From NCBI GenBank assembly GCA_035606175.1, contig DATNFW010000013.1, forward strand, positions 3,309 to 67,308: DNA of 64,000 bases, in the 5' to 3' direction. Position numbers and translations under genes: made by a program. Source of the stretch: JASHUC01 sp035606175 (GTDB lineage: Bacteria > Pseudomonadota > Gammaproteobacteria > Steroidobacterales > Steroidobacteraceae). The notes beneath the pieces were generated by a model. That model had not been told where the DNA came from and did not search any database. It worked only from the letters and a program-made list of their open reading frames with translations. This document shows positions 1 through 8,758 of the stretch, piece by piece (the first letter of the stretch is position 1; every line of letters begins with the position of its first letter).

Positions 1-1
1 G

Positions 2-595
2 GTGCGGTTGATCGACGATCTGCTCGATGTGAGCCGGATCACCCGAGGAAAGATGGCGTTGCGTATGCGCCGGGTCTCGATCCACGAGGTGCTTGCCGGC
101 TCGCTCGAGTCGCGCCGGGGACTCCTCGATGCGAAGCGGCTCGGGTTCGATGCGCGCATCGGCTCCGAGCCGCTCGAGGTCCACGGCGATCCGGATCGCC
201 TCATGCAGGTGTTCTCGAATCTGCTCTCGAATGCGATCAACTACACCGAAAGCGGCGGCCGCATCACACTCGAAGCGGGTTGCGAGGACGGCCATGCGGT
301 CGTCACGGTATCGGACACCGGCATCGGCATTCCTCCCGGCGCGCTCGCGAGCGTCTTCGAGATGTTCTCGCAGCTGCACGCGGGCGCGCAGGGCGAGGCC
401 GGACTGGGTATCGGGCTCGCGCTCGTGCGCCAGCTCGTGCAGATGCACGGTGGGAGCGTCGAGGCGATGAGCGAGGGCGCAGGCCGCGGCAGCACGTTCA
501 TCGTGCGCCTGCCGCTCATCGAGCCCGCGGACAGGGCGAGCCGGGCCGCGCAGGATGAGTCCCTGATGCCGGGCACCGCAGCTTCGACTTACTGA
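2..595 (+). CDS. Sensor histidine kinase, C-terminal part (5' end outside window)
   Basis: This is the catalytic end of a two-component histidine kinase. The first visible residues resemble the end of the HisKA dimerisation helix (LIDDLLDVSRITRGKM). An HATPase_c domain follows, with an N box (NLLSNAINYT, about residue 75), a G1 box (DTGIGIPP, about 105) and a G2 box (GLGIGLALV, about 134). It would autophosphorylate a histidine lying upstream of the window and pass the phosphate to a response regulator. The frame is open to the window edge, so the sensor part is missing and the signal is unknown. It ends convergently with the SirB2-like gene. Confidence 0.9.
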   Translation: MRLIDDLLDVSRITRGKMALRMRRVSIHEVLAGSLESRRGLLDAKRLGFDARIGSEPLEVHGDPDRLMQVFSNLLSNAINYTESGGRITLEAGCEDGHAVVTVSDTGIGIPPGALASVFEMFSQLHAGAQGEAGLGIGLALVRQLVQMHGGSVEAMSEGAGRGSTFIVRLPLIEPADRASRAAQDESLMPGTAASTY

Positions 596-648
596 CCGCG
601 CCGCTCGCCCGCGCGTCCGCTCGCGCGCGTGTCTGCTCATCCGCGGGC

Positions 649-1047
649 TCAGCGTATCAACCACGCGAGCGGCCCGAGCGGACTGTGGCTCACCGCGATC
701 GACACGACTATCGCGAATGTGGCGAGCGCGCCGATCAGGCACAGGAGCTTCCCGGACCGCGTGCGCGCGCGCTTGAGCGCGAACATTCCGAGCACGATGT
801 ACACCACGACGAAGACGAGCTTCACGGCGAGCCACCCATTCGCAAACATGGCATGCGGCAGAATGGTCGCGAGCGTCGCGCCTGCCACGAGGAGGATCGT
901 GTCCACGACGTAGCTCAGGTAGCGCGCAGGGGCAGCGCGCGGCCAGCGGGCTCGGAGCTGCACGGCGAGCCCCCGCAGAAGGAAGAAAGCTCCACTCACC
1001 GCAGCGGCGGTCATGTGGACCGCTTTCACATCAGGGTATACGTCCAA
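649..1047 (-). CDS. SirB2-family integral membrane protein
   Basis: A 132-residue, very hydrophobic protein with about four membrane helices. Its N-terminal pattern VKAVHMTAAAVSGAFFLLRG is typical of the SirB2 family. The family is named after a Salmonella invasion regulator, but its biochemical role is not established. The longest frame starts at TTG (1047). A GTG at 1029 would give a protein starting right at the conserved KAVHMT segment, so the start is uncertain. It is divergent from the Bax-inhibitor gene. Confidence 0.75.
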   Translation of the reverse strand: MDVYPDVKAVHMTAAAVSGAFFLLRGLAVQLRARWPRAAPARYLSYVVDTILLVAGATLATILPHAMFANGWLAVKLVFVVVYIVLGMFALKRARTRSGKLLCLIGALATFAIVVSIAVSHSPLGPLAWLIR

Positions 1048-1130
1048 GGGCTTGATTTTCCGCAGCTCGACCCCATGTGCGCGCGTAGACGGCCGCGGTT
1101 ACAATAGGCGTATTCTTCGGAGGAGCAATT

Positions 1131-1847
1131 ATGGCGAATCCCAATCCTTACCCGTACTTCAGGCCGCGGCCCGTCGATGCGGCGGCGGCCGATGCGGGTC
1201 TGCGCCGCTATCTCGCGCAAGTCTACAACTACATGGCAGGCGGCCTCGTCCTCACGGGGATCACGGCCTACGCGGGCGCGGCGAGCGGATTCTACACCTC
1301 GCTGATCGGCACTCCGTGGTACTGGGTCGTGCTGTTCGCGCCTCTCGCGCTCGTCTTTCTGCTCGGCTACCGCATCGAGCGCATGAGCGTTGCGACCGCG
1401 CAGCTCGTTTACTGGGGCTATGCGGCGCTCTTCGGACTATCGCTCTCGGGTATCTTCTTCATCTATACGCGGGAGAGCATCGGCAGCGTATTTTTCGTAA
1501 CGGGCGCGATGTTCGCCGCGACGAGCGTCTACGCGTACACGACTCGTACCGATCTGTCGCGCTTCTCCTCGTTCCTGTTCATGGGGCTGATCGGCGTCAT
1601 CATCGCCGCGGTCGTCAACATCTTCCTGCATTCGACCGCTTTGCAGATGACGATTTCGGTGATGGGCGTCATCGTCTTCACGGGGCTCGCCGCCTATGAC
1701 ACGCAGCGCATTCGCGCGATGTATGTGTACGGTGAGGACGGGGCGATGACCACCAAGAAGTCGATCTACGGCGCACTCGCGCTCTACCTCGACTTCGTGA
1801 ATCTGTTCATCTCGCTTCTGCAGCTGACGGGCGATCGCCGCCGCTAG
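1131..1847 (+). CDS. Bax inhibitor-1/YccA family membrane protein
   Basis: A 238-residue protein with about seven membrane helices. Family marks are RYLAQVYNYMAGGL near the N terminus, the conserved Y..A..G and F.S....Y.T.TD segments in the middle, and AYDTQRI near residue 190. Bacterial members (YccA/YbhL type) act in the inner membrane; YccA is known to modulate the FtsH protease, while others behave as pH-dependent calcium leak channels. A strong ribosome site (GGAGGAG) lies 7 bases before the ATG. Its TAG stop is in the same frame as the NRAMP gene that follows. Confidence 0.9.
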   Translation: MANPNPYPYFRPRPVDAAAADAGLRRYLAQVYNYMAGGLVLTGITAYAGAASGFYTSLIGTPWYWVVLFAPLALVFLLGYRIERMSVATAQLVYWGYAALFGLSLSGIFFIYTRESIGSVFFVTGAMFAATSVYAYTTRTDLSRFSSFLFMGLIGVIIAAVVNIFLHSTALQMTISVMGVIVFTGLAAYDTQRIRAMYVYGEDGAMTTKKSIYGALALYLDFVNLFISLLQLTGDRRR

Positions 1848-2072
1848 GCGGTCGATCTCCCGGGCCGCGCTCAGGCCCCTGCGCCTGCCGCTCTAACCGC
1901 ACACTCGGCGGGCTTCCCGATCCTCTGGCCGAAGCGTCTTTGGCGCGCGCTCGGGCCCGGCCTCACGACCGGCGCCGCCGACGATGACCCGAGCGGCATC
2001 GCGACCTACTCCCAGGCCGGCGCGCAGTTCGGCTACGCGCTTACCTGGACCGTTCTCCTCACGCTGCCCTTC

Positions 2073-3227
2073 ATGGTGGCGATCCAGATGGTGAGCGCCG
2101 TCATCGGCGCGCGCACGCGGCGCGGCCTCGCCTCCAGCATTGCTCAGCGCTTTCCCCGCTCGGTGGTCTACGGGCTCGTTCTGCTTCTCGTCGTCGCGAA
2201 CACCCTCAACATCGCTGCCGACCTCGCCGCAATGGGCGCCTCGCTCCACCTGGTCGTCGGCGGCGCTGCGCTTGCGTATTCGATCGTTTTGGGGCTCGCG
2301 TGTCTCGGTGCGGAGATCGTGGTGCCGTATCACCGCTATGCGGGGTATCTCAGAATCCTGACACTCGTCCTGCTCGTGTATGTCATTGCGGCGCTGACGC
2401 TGCATATTCCCTGGGGTCGCGTCGCTGTCGCAACGTTCGCGCCGTCGATTGCGCTCGATCGGGACCTGATGCTCACCATCGTGGCCGTTTTCGGCACGAC
2501 GATCAGTCCTTACCTCTTTTTCTGGCAGGCCTCTCAGGAGGCGGAGGAGCAGCGGCTCCGCAACCCGGGAGCCAAACGGCCCGCGGCGTCCCGCTCCGCC
2601 GCTCGAAGCCCGGCGGACTCGGCGCGTGGCGCAGAGGAGACCGAGGCGCGCTACCGGCGCATATCGCTCGATACGTGGACCGGGATGGCTCTTTCAAATG
2701 TGATCGCTTTTTGCATCATCGCGACGACCGCCGCAACCCTGCACGCGCGCGGGATCACGCACATCGAAACCGCGGCACAGGCGGCAGAGGCTTTGCGACC
2801 TGTGGCGGGCGAGCTCACCTTCCTCTTATTCGCCGCGGGCATCGTTGGGACCGGGCTGCTAGCCGTACCGGTGCTCGCAGGCTCAGCCGCCTACGCCGTG
2901 GCGGACGCGGCGGGGTTGCGCGGCAGCCTCGAGCTGCCCGCGCGCAGCGCCCGAGGCTTCTACGGAATCATCGCGACCGCGACCCTCGGCGGCGCAGCGC
3001 TCGCGGCGACGAAAGTCAATGTCGTCGCGATGCTCTTCTGGGCGGCGGTCGTCAATGGGTTGGTGGCCGTGCCGATCATGATCGCGATGATGGTGCTCGT
3101 TTCCGGGCGCATCGGCGCGAAGTCCTTTCCCCTTCCAGCCTGGCTGCGCGCGCTCGGGTGGATTGCCACCCTGATCATGGCAATCGCCGCCGTCGCGCTC
3201 GTCGGCTCATTGCTCCACAGTCAGTGA
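2073..3227 (+). CDS. NRAMP-family divalent metal transporter; conserved N terminus extends upstream without a start codon
   Basis: A metal-ion transporter of the NRAMP/MntH superfamily, with about ten membrane helices and a charged, low-complexity loop near residues 165-205. The first ATG is at 2073, but the same frame upstream encodes the family's N terminus: LGPGLTTGAADDDPSG and the following TYSQAGAQFGYALTW, beginning near 1923. The frame is open from the TAG stop of the Bax-inhibitor gene (1845-1847) and contains no ATG, GTG or TTG before 2073. Either initiation uses an unusual codon, there is readthrough, or the gene has lost its start. Starting at 2073 would remove the first helix with its metal-binding DDDPSG. 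The last 7 bases overlap cydB convergently. Confidence 0.75.
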   Translation: MVAIQMVSAVIGARTRRGLASSIAQRFPRSVVYGLVLLLVVANTLNIAADLAAMGASLHLVVGGAALAYSIVLGLACLGAEIVVPYHRYAGYLRILTLVLLVYVIAALTLHIPWGRVAVATFAPSIALDRDLMLTIVAVFGTTISPYLFFWQASQEAEEQRLRNPGAKRPAASRSAARSPADSARGAEETEARYRRISLDTWTGMALSNVIAFCIIATTAATLHARGITHIETAAQAAEALRPVAGELTFLLFAAGIVGTGLLAVPVLAGSAAYAVADAAGLRGSLELPARSARGFYGIIATATLGGAALAATKVNVVAMLFWAAVVNGLVAVPIMIAMMVLVSGRIGAKSFPLPAWLRALGWIATLIMAIAAVALVGSLLHSQ

Positions 3228-4240
3228 TAGCCGATGTCGGCTCGCACCTTGCCGCGGAACACCCAGTACGACCAGCCGGAGTACATGAGGATGATCGGCA
3301 GCAGGAACAGCGTGCCGACGAGTAGAAAGACCTGGGTGCTCGGGGCGGAGGCGGCCTGCCACATGGAGTAGTGGTGCGGGACGATCATCGGCCAGAGGCT
3401 GATGGCGATCCCGCTGTAGGAGAGCACGAAGAGACCAATTCCGGCGAGGAAGGGTGAGAGGTCGGAGGAGGGCCGTGCGAGGGCTCGCCACGCCCAGTAT
3501 GCGAGCACCACCGTCAGGATCGGCACCGGGATGAAGATCGCGATGTCGGGCCACGTGAACCAGCGCTGCTCGATATCGCGATCGAGCAAGGGCGTCCACG
3601 CGCTCACGACGGCGATCGCGATCAACACGCCGATGAGGGCGCGACGGCCCATGCGGCGCGCCCACTCCTGCAGGGCTCCCTCGGTCTTGAGGATGAGCCA
3701 GCCCGCGCCGATCAATCCGTAGCCGAAGAGCAGCGCGAATCCGGTGAAGATCGAGAACGGTGTGAAGCAGTCGAGCGAGGTTCCGGCAAAGCGTCCTGCC
3801 TCCACCTGATAGCCCTGGATGTAGGAGCCGATGACGATGCCCTGCGCGAAAGTTGCGATGGTCGAGCCGTACGAGAACGCGTGATCCCAGAAGGTGCGGT
3901 GCGGCGCGTCCTTGTAGCGGAACTCGAAGGCGACGCCGCGGAACACGAGCGCGAGCAGCATCACGAGCACGGGGAAATACACGGCCGGCAGGATGATCGC
4001 GAAGGCGAGCGGGAAAGCTGCGTAGAGCGCAAGTCCGCTCAGCACCAGCCACGTCTCATTGCCGTCCCAGATCGGCGCGATCGAGTTCATGATGAGACTG
4101 CGCGCCTGCGGATCGCGGGCGAAGCCATAGAGAATGCCCACCCCGAGGTCGAAACCGTCGAGCAGAACGTAGAGGAACAGGCCGAGGGCCAGCAGGAAAA
4201 TCCATGCGGGCACGAAATCCGGGATCAGTGCCGGCACCAT
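3221..4240 (-). CDS. cydB: Cytochrome bd ubiquinol oxidase subunit II
   Basis: Subunit II of the inner-membrane bd-type quinol oxidase, which pairs with CydA to reduce oxygen to water without proton pumping. It has 339 residues and eight or nine membrane helices. The N terminus FLLALGLFLYVLLDGFDLGVG is diagnostic, followed by WDGNETWLV near residue 55. The ATG at 4240 shares a base with the cydA stop (TGATG), so translation is probably coupled. The open frame runs further upstream inside cydA, but that part is not homologous. No CydX-like small gene follows, because the NRAMP gene ends convergently at this point. Confidence 0.95.
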   Translation of the reverse strand: MVPALIPDFVPAWIFLLALGLFLYVLLDGFDLGVGILYGFARDPQARSLIMNSIAPIWDGNETWLVLSGLALYAAFPLAFAIILPAVYFPVLVMLLALVFRGVAFEFRYKDAPHRTFWDHAFSYGSTIATFAQGIVIGSYIQGYQVEAGRFAGTSLDCFTPFSIFTGFALLFGYGLIGAGWLILKTEGALQEWARRMGRRALIGVLIAIAVVSAWTPLLDRDIEQRWFTWPDIAIFIPVPILTVVLAYWAWRALARPSSDLSPFLAGIGLFVLSYSGIAISLWPMIVPHHYSMWQAASAPSTQVFLLVGTLFLLPIILMYSGWSYWVFRGKVRADIGYH

Positions 4241-5655
4241 CAGCGCATCTCCGGACCGGGCGCGCCGCGGACATCCGCTGGCTGCAACGCGCCGATCGGC
4301 CTGCCGGGATGACCGCTCTCGATCGCATCCGGTTCGGTGACGGGCGCGGCGGGCCCACGCTGCACGAGCCGGATCATGTGCCGGATCCCGACGGGATACA
4401 TGATGAGATACACGATGGCGTAGCCCGCGAAGGATAGCGCCACGTCGATGCCCGTGAGCGAGGGTGACACCGAATCGGCCGTGCGCATCAGCCCATAGAC
4501 GGTCCACGGCTGACGGCCGACCTCCGTCGTCGTCCAACCGGCGATCACTGCGAGGAAGCCGATCGGTGCCGCGAATTCGCACGCCCGCAGGAACACGGTC
4601 GAGCTGAAGAGCCTCCCCTTGAGGCGCACCCACCAGCTCCAGGCGATGAGCGCGAGCATGAGAACCCCGAGCCCGACCATGATACGAAAGCCGAAGAACG
4701 GAAAAGCGACGGGCGGGCGCTCATCACGCGGCCAATCCTTCAGGCCGCGCACGAGCCCGTTCGGATCGTGAGTGAGGATGAGACTGCCGAGATCGGGAAT
4801 CGCGATCTCATCGTGATTGGTCGCGTGCGCGTCGTCGGGTATCGCAAACAGTATGAGCGGGATGCGCCGCCCGGTATCCCAATGCGCCTCGATCGCGGCG
4901 AGCTTCGCAGGCTGATACTCGAGGGTGTTGAGACCGTGCATGTCCCCGAGCTCGATTTGCACCGGAACGAGGATCGTGAGCAAACCGAGCGCCATCTTCA
5001 TCATCGTGCGCCCTTCGGCCTCGAAGCGGCCCCGCCGCACGTAATGCGCCGCGACCGCGAGGACGACGAAAGCCGTCGTGATGTAGAACGCGACGACCGT
5101 ATGCGCGAGCCGGTAGGGAAAAGACGGATTGAAAATGATCGCGAGCCAGTTCGTCGGGAAAAATCGCCCGTTCACGAGCTGGTACCCGGCCGGGGTCTGC
5201 ATCCAACTGTTGGTCGCGAGGATCCAGAACGAGGAGAGGAGGGTTCCACCCGCGACCGCGAGCGCCGCGATGAGATGCATCCAACCCGGGACGAGCTTGC
5301 GCCCGAAGAGCAGCACGCCGAGGAATGCCGACTCGAGAAAGAACGCCATCAGCACCTCGTACGACATGAGGGGCGAGATGATGTTCGCGGTCGCGTAGGA
5401 GAAGCGGCTCCAGTTCGTGCCGAACTGGAACGGCATGATGATCCCCGAGACGACGCCCATGCCGAAGGAGACGGCGAGCAGCTTCGTCCAAAAATTCGAC
5501 AGCGCGAGGTAGACCTCGCGCCGGCGCGTGATGCAGAGGATCTCGAGCACCGCTATGTAGGAGGCGAGCCCGACGGTGAATGCGGGCAGCAGGATGTGCC
5601 AGGCGATCACCCACGCGAACTGCAGTCGCGACAGAATGAGAGCGCTCGCGTTCAC
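4240..5655 (-). CDS. cydA: Cytochrome bd ubiquinol oxidase subunit I, short Q-loop type
   Basis: Subunit I, the haem- and quinol-binding subunit. The predicted ligands are visible: His20, His185 and the Met of FRIMVGLG (326), with the Q-loop segment GDMHGLNTLEYQPAK at about 238-252 and the GRQPW motif. At 471 residues, with the haem b558 Met at 326 rather than about 393, it has the short Q-loop seen in the CioA-like branch. The start is a GTG at 5655, giving an N terminus with FAWVIAWHILLPAF. It begins 5 bases after the pqiB stop and overlaps cydB by one base, so it is the third gene of pqiAB-cydAB. Confidence 0.95.
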   Translation of the reverse strand: MNASALILSRLQFAWVIAWHILLPAFTVGLASYIAVLEILCITRRREVYLALSNFWTKLLAVSFGMGVVSGIIMPFQFGTNWSRFSYATANIISPLMSYEVLMAFFLESAFLGVLLFGRKLVPGWMHLIAALAVAGGTLLSSFWILATNSWMQTPAGYQLVNGRFFPTNWLAIIFNPSFPYRLAHTVVAFYITTAFVVLAVAAHYVRRGRFEAEGRTMMKMALGLLTILVPVQIELGDMHGLNTLEYQPAKLAAIEAHWDTGRRIPLILFAIPDDAHATNHDEIAIPDLGSLILTHDPNGLVRGLKDWPRDERPPVAFPFFGFRIMVGLGVLMLALIAWSWWVRLKGRLFSSTVFLRACEFAAPIGFLAVIAGWTTTEVGRQPWTVYGLMRTADSVSPSLTGIDVALSFAGYAIVYLIMYPVGIRHMIRLVQRGPAAPVTEPDAIESGHPGRPIGALQPADVRGAPGPEMR

Positions 5656-5660
5656 GCTGC

Positions 5661-7352
5661 CTAGCGGTCGCCGCGCCTGCCGCGCAGCAGTGCATCGGGA
5701 TTGCGGACGAGATAGTCGGCGAGCTCGCGCACGGAGCGTGCCGCATCGCTCAGCTGGTGCATGAGACGGGGCAGATCGACGCTCTGGCGTCCGTTGGTGC
5801 CGAGTACGCCATTCGCCGCATCGGCTGCGCGCTGCATGGATGCGGAAGTCGCCTCGAGGCTCGCGACGAGCGTCTGCACCTGCGGCTGCAGGCTCGTCGT
5901 GAGCTGATCGAGCCGGGTGAGCGTCGAATCGAGCGACTGCAGAGCGTGCGCAAGCTGCGGCCCCGAGGTCGCGCGCGCGAGGTGCTGCACCGTCGACTGC
6001 ACGCTCGCGAGAATATCGTCGATGTCCGCCGCGGGCGCCGTCGGGATCGCGGCAACTCCGGCGACTTCCTCGCGGCGCTGGACGGGTGGCGCACCCGGCA
6101 GCAGATCGAGCGCGATCAGCTTCTGCCCGGTGAGCAGGCTCGAGGAGACGAGGCGCGCACGCAACCCCTTGGCGATCAAATTCTCGAACCCCGTGGCGAG
6201 CGCCTTGCGGTGCTGAGCGAACTCGGAACGCGGCACGCCCGTCACCTCGATGACGCTCGGATCGAGCGCGAGCTTCGCGACGGTGTGCAGCCGCTTTGTG
6301 TGCGGATCGAAGATGAGATGCGACTCGGTGACCTCCCCGATCGCCGTCCCCTCGAGCTCGACCGGTGTTCCGATGCCGACGCCGCGCGCGTTGCCCGCGA
6401 ATTCGACGCCGTAGAAGATCGGCGGGCGGCGCGGATAGCGCAGCGCCTCCCCGCGGGTGTCGAAAAGCGTGAACGTCGCGTCCTGCGCGCTCGGCTCCCC
6501 CTGCAGCGACCACTCGGGCGTGTCGAACGCGACGCCGCCCGCGATCAACTGCTGCCAGGAGCTCATGCGGATGCGCACCCCCTGGGCGCCGGCGTTGACG
6601 ACGATGCCGCCCTCGTTCCAGAACCGCGACTCGGGATGCACCAGATGGTCGAAGGGGGCGCGTACGAAGGCGTAGATCTCGACCTGCTGTCCGGAGCTTG
6701 CGAGCGATGAGCCTTCGATCTCCCCGACGGCGAGGCCCCGATAGGTGACCGGGGCGCCCGGAATGAGCGTGCCTGCATCGGGGGCCAGGAGCGTGAAGAA
6801 GCGCCCGGGCGTCTCGGGCTTGAGGACTGGAGGCTCCTCGAGTCCGGTGAACTGCCGCTGTTCCTCCCCGTGTCCGGGATACATCTCGATATAGGCGCCG
6901 GAGACGAGCGTCGTCAGCCCCGAGATGCCCTGCGCGCCGACACGGGGCTGCACGATCCAAAACCGCGCCCCCGTTGCGAGATAAGGCTCTATGCTGCGCG
7001 ACATGCGCGCGTGCACGAGCACGCGCGACACATCGCGCGCGAGCTCGACGGACTCGACGAGCCCGACGTTGACGCCCTTGTATTTGACGGTGGTCTGACC
7101 GGGCTGCAACGTCCCCGCATCCGTGAACGCGATGGTGATCTGCGGGCCGCGCGCGGCGAGCGCGCGCCACGCGAGCCACAGCACGACGCCCGCGGCGATG
7201 ATCGGCGCGAGCCAGAACCAGGAGAGCGCCGAGCGTCGCCGCACGAGCACCGCTTGCGGCTGCGGAGCATCGTCCGGATCGGCTGAGCCTGCGCCGCGGA
7301 ACTCGGGGCGCCGCCCCGCGAGCTCCTCTGCGTCCCGATCGCGCTCCGTCAC
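5661..7352 (-). CDS. pqiB: Intermembrane transport protein PqiB (three MCE domains)
   Basis: A 563-residue MCE protein. An N-terminal charged stretch precedes a single membrane helix (FWLAPIIAAGVVLWLAW, about 45-62). Three MCE/MlaD-like modules follow, with the repeating pattern of GTL(Q/I)PG...V.Y.G..VG at about 85 and 205, and GIGTPVELEGTAIGEV at about 335. The C terminus is helical. PqiB hexamers in E. coli form a periplasmic needle thought to move lipids between membranes. The GTG start overlaps the pqiA stop (GTGA). PqiC, the usual outer-membrane lipoprotein partner, is not encoded next to it; cydA follows instead. Confidence 0.9.
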   Translation of the reverse strand: MTERDRDAEELAGRRPEFRGAGSADPDDAPQPQAVLVRRRSALSWFWLAPIIAAGVVLWLAWRALAARGPQITIAFTDAGTLQPGQTTVKYKGVNVGLVESVELARDVSRVLVHARMSRSIEPYLATGARFWIVQPRVGAQGISGLTTLVSGAYIEMYPGHGEEQRQFTGLEEPPVLKPETPGRFFTLLAPDAGTLIPGAPVTYRGLAVGEIEGSSLASSGQQVEIYAFVRAPFDHLVHPESRFWNEGGIVVNAGAQGVRIRMSSWQQLIAGGVAFDTPEWSLQGEPSAQDATFTLFDTRGEALRYPRRPPIFYGVEFAGNARGVGIGTPVELEGTAIGEVTESHLIFDPHTKRLHTVAKLALDPSVIEVTGVPRSEFAQHRKALATGFENLIAKGLRARLVSSSLLTGQKLIALDLLPGAPPVQRREEVAGVAAIPTAPAADIDDILASVQSTVQHLARATSGPQLAHALQSLDSTLTRLDQLTTSLQPQVQTLVASLEATSASMQRAADAANGVLGTNGRQSVDLPRLMHQLSDAARSVRELADYLVRNPDALLRGRRGDR

Positions 7353-8635
7353 TCGCGCCTCTCCGCCGCGTCCCACATGAGGCGGCTGTCGAAGCACTTC
7401 GCGGCGATCATCGTCACGATGACCACGGCTGCGAACGCGATCATCCCCGGGTCCACGCGCACGCGCGTGAGCGCGCCGAACTGCACGAGAGCAAGCAGGA
7501 TCGAGACCATGAACACATCGATGTTGGACCAGCGGCCGATGAGGTCGATCGCGCGGTGCAGATGCGTGCGCGCGACGAGGAAGCGCGCCGACCCGCGACG
7601 CGTCAGCACGAGATTCCAGCTCAAGGCGGCGAGCTTCGCAAGCGGTATGGCGATGCTCGCCGTGAACACGATCACCGCGAGCGGCCACAGTCCATCGTGC
7701 GCGAGCTCGAACACTCCGCCGAGGATCGTGCTCGCCTGCTCGTGTCCGAGGCGGTCGATCGTCAGAACCGGGAGCAGATTCGCCGGAATGAACAGCAGGA
7801 ATCCGCAGGCGACGAGCGCGGTCGTGCGCTCGAGCGAGGCGTGTTTGCGCGCGGCCACACGCGCACGGCAGCGCGGGCAGCGGTCGCCCTCACGCTCACC
7901 CGGGGCGGCGAGCTCGCAGACGGTGCATGCGGCCGGCGCCGCCGGCCCACGCGCTCTGCGTACGCGCTTCGCGACCGGCCGGACGCGGCTTCTCGCGCCC
8001 GGGCCGCGAATCGGCAGCGCCGCCCATACGGCGCGCTCATCGAGAAGCGCATCGGCGACCAGAAGCAGGATCGCGGCGGTGAGGAGGCACCACCCGCCCG
8101 TGCCGATCGTGACGAACGCGACTTTCTCGATGCGGCTGTAGGCGACGCATGCGCCGAGCAGGTACACCTCGATCATCGTCCAGGGCCTCAAGTACAGCGC
8201 CCAGCGAAAGAGAATGCCGAGCACCGGCGTTCCGGCGGAAGCGGTCGCCCCCGAGCGGCTGCTCGAGCCACCGACATGCACGCCGACGAGTACGACCGTC
8301 ACGAGCAGCAGATATATCCAGGGCGCCGCGATGCTGAATGCCCCGACGATCAGGGCGAGCGAGGGAAAGCCTCCGGACCAGAGCGCCGCGACGTTGCCTC
8401 CGAGCCCGCTTTCGCGCACGACGCCCTCGGTGGACACCCTCATGATCGGCGCGAGGCACGCCGGGATCCAGACGAGAAGCGCCGCGGCGGCAGCCGCGAG
8501 CGCGAGATCGAGACCGTGGGAGGAGGGGCGGGCGAGCGGTCGGCGGCAGCGCCCGCATTGAGCACGCCATCCATCGGGCAGGCGCGGGGGCAGGCACTGG
8601 CGCAGCCCGCAATCGGGACAGGCGAGGATCTCCAT
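7349..8635 (-). CDS. pqiA: Paraquat-inducible inner membrane protein PqiA
   Basis: A 428-residue polytopic protein built as two tandem PqiA domains. Each begins with a zinc-ribbon-like four-cysteine motif (CPDCGLRQC...CGRC near residue 5; CTVCEL...CPRC near residue 215) followed by about four membrane helices. It is the membrane partner of PqiB; in enterobacteria pqiAB is induced by superoxide stress and membrane damage. The ATG at 8635 gives an N terminus starting directly at the first zinc motif; a GTG lies one codon earlier. It is the first gene of the pqiAB-cydAB operon. Confidence 0.92.
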   Translation of the reverse strand: MEILACPDCGLRQCLPPRLPDGWRAQCGRCRRPLARPSSHGLDLALAAAAAALLVWIPACLAPIMRVSTEGVVRESGLGGNVAALWSGGFPSLALIVGAFSIAAPWIYLLLVTVVLVGVHVGGSSSRSGATASAGTPVLGILFRWALYLRPWTMIEVYLLGACVAYSRIEKVAFVTIGTGGWCLLTAAILLLVADALLDERAVWAALPIRGPGARSRVRPVAKRVRRARGPAAPAACTVCELAAPGEREGDRCPRCRARVAARKHASLERTTALVACGFLLFIPANLLPVLTIDRLGHEQASTILGGVFELAHDGLWPLAVIVFTASIAIPLAKLAALSWNLVLTRRGSARFLVARTHLHRAIDLIGRWSNIDVFMVSILLALVQFGALTRVRVDPGMIAFAAVVIVTMIAAKCFDSRLMWDAAERRE

Positions 8636-8758
8636 CACTTCGGCCGCAAGGATACGCTGCCCCGGAGCGCCCCGCTGCAGGCCACACGCTCGCGGGCCGC
8701 TGCCCCTGCCGCGCCTCGCCTCGCGCATCGTCCCGCGGCTTGCTAGGCTCTGACCACG

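Noticed and set aside
1100..1105. TACAAT as a -10 box for the Bax-inhibitor gene
   Set aside because: No acceptable -35 box lies 16-18 bases upstream, so it was not called a promoter.
4241..7179. Very long minus-strand frame running upstream of cydA through the pqiB region
   Set aside because: Only the part from 5655 onward matches CydA. The upstream part is an out-of-frame reading of pqiB with an Arg/Ala/Gly-rich composition typical of GC-rich shadow frames.
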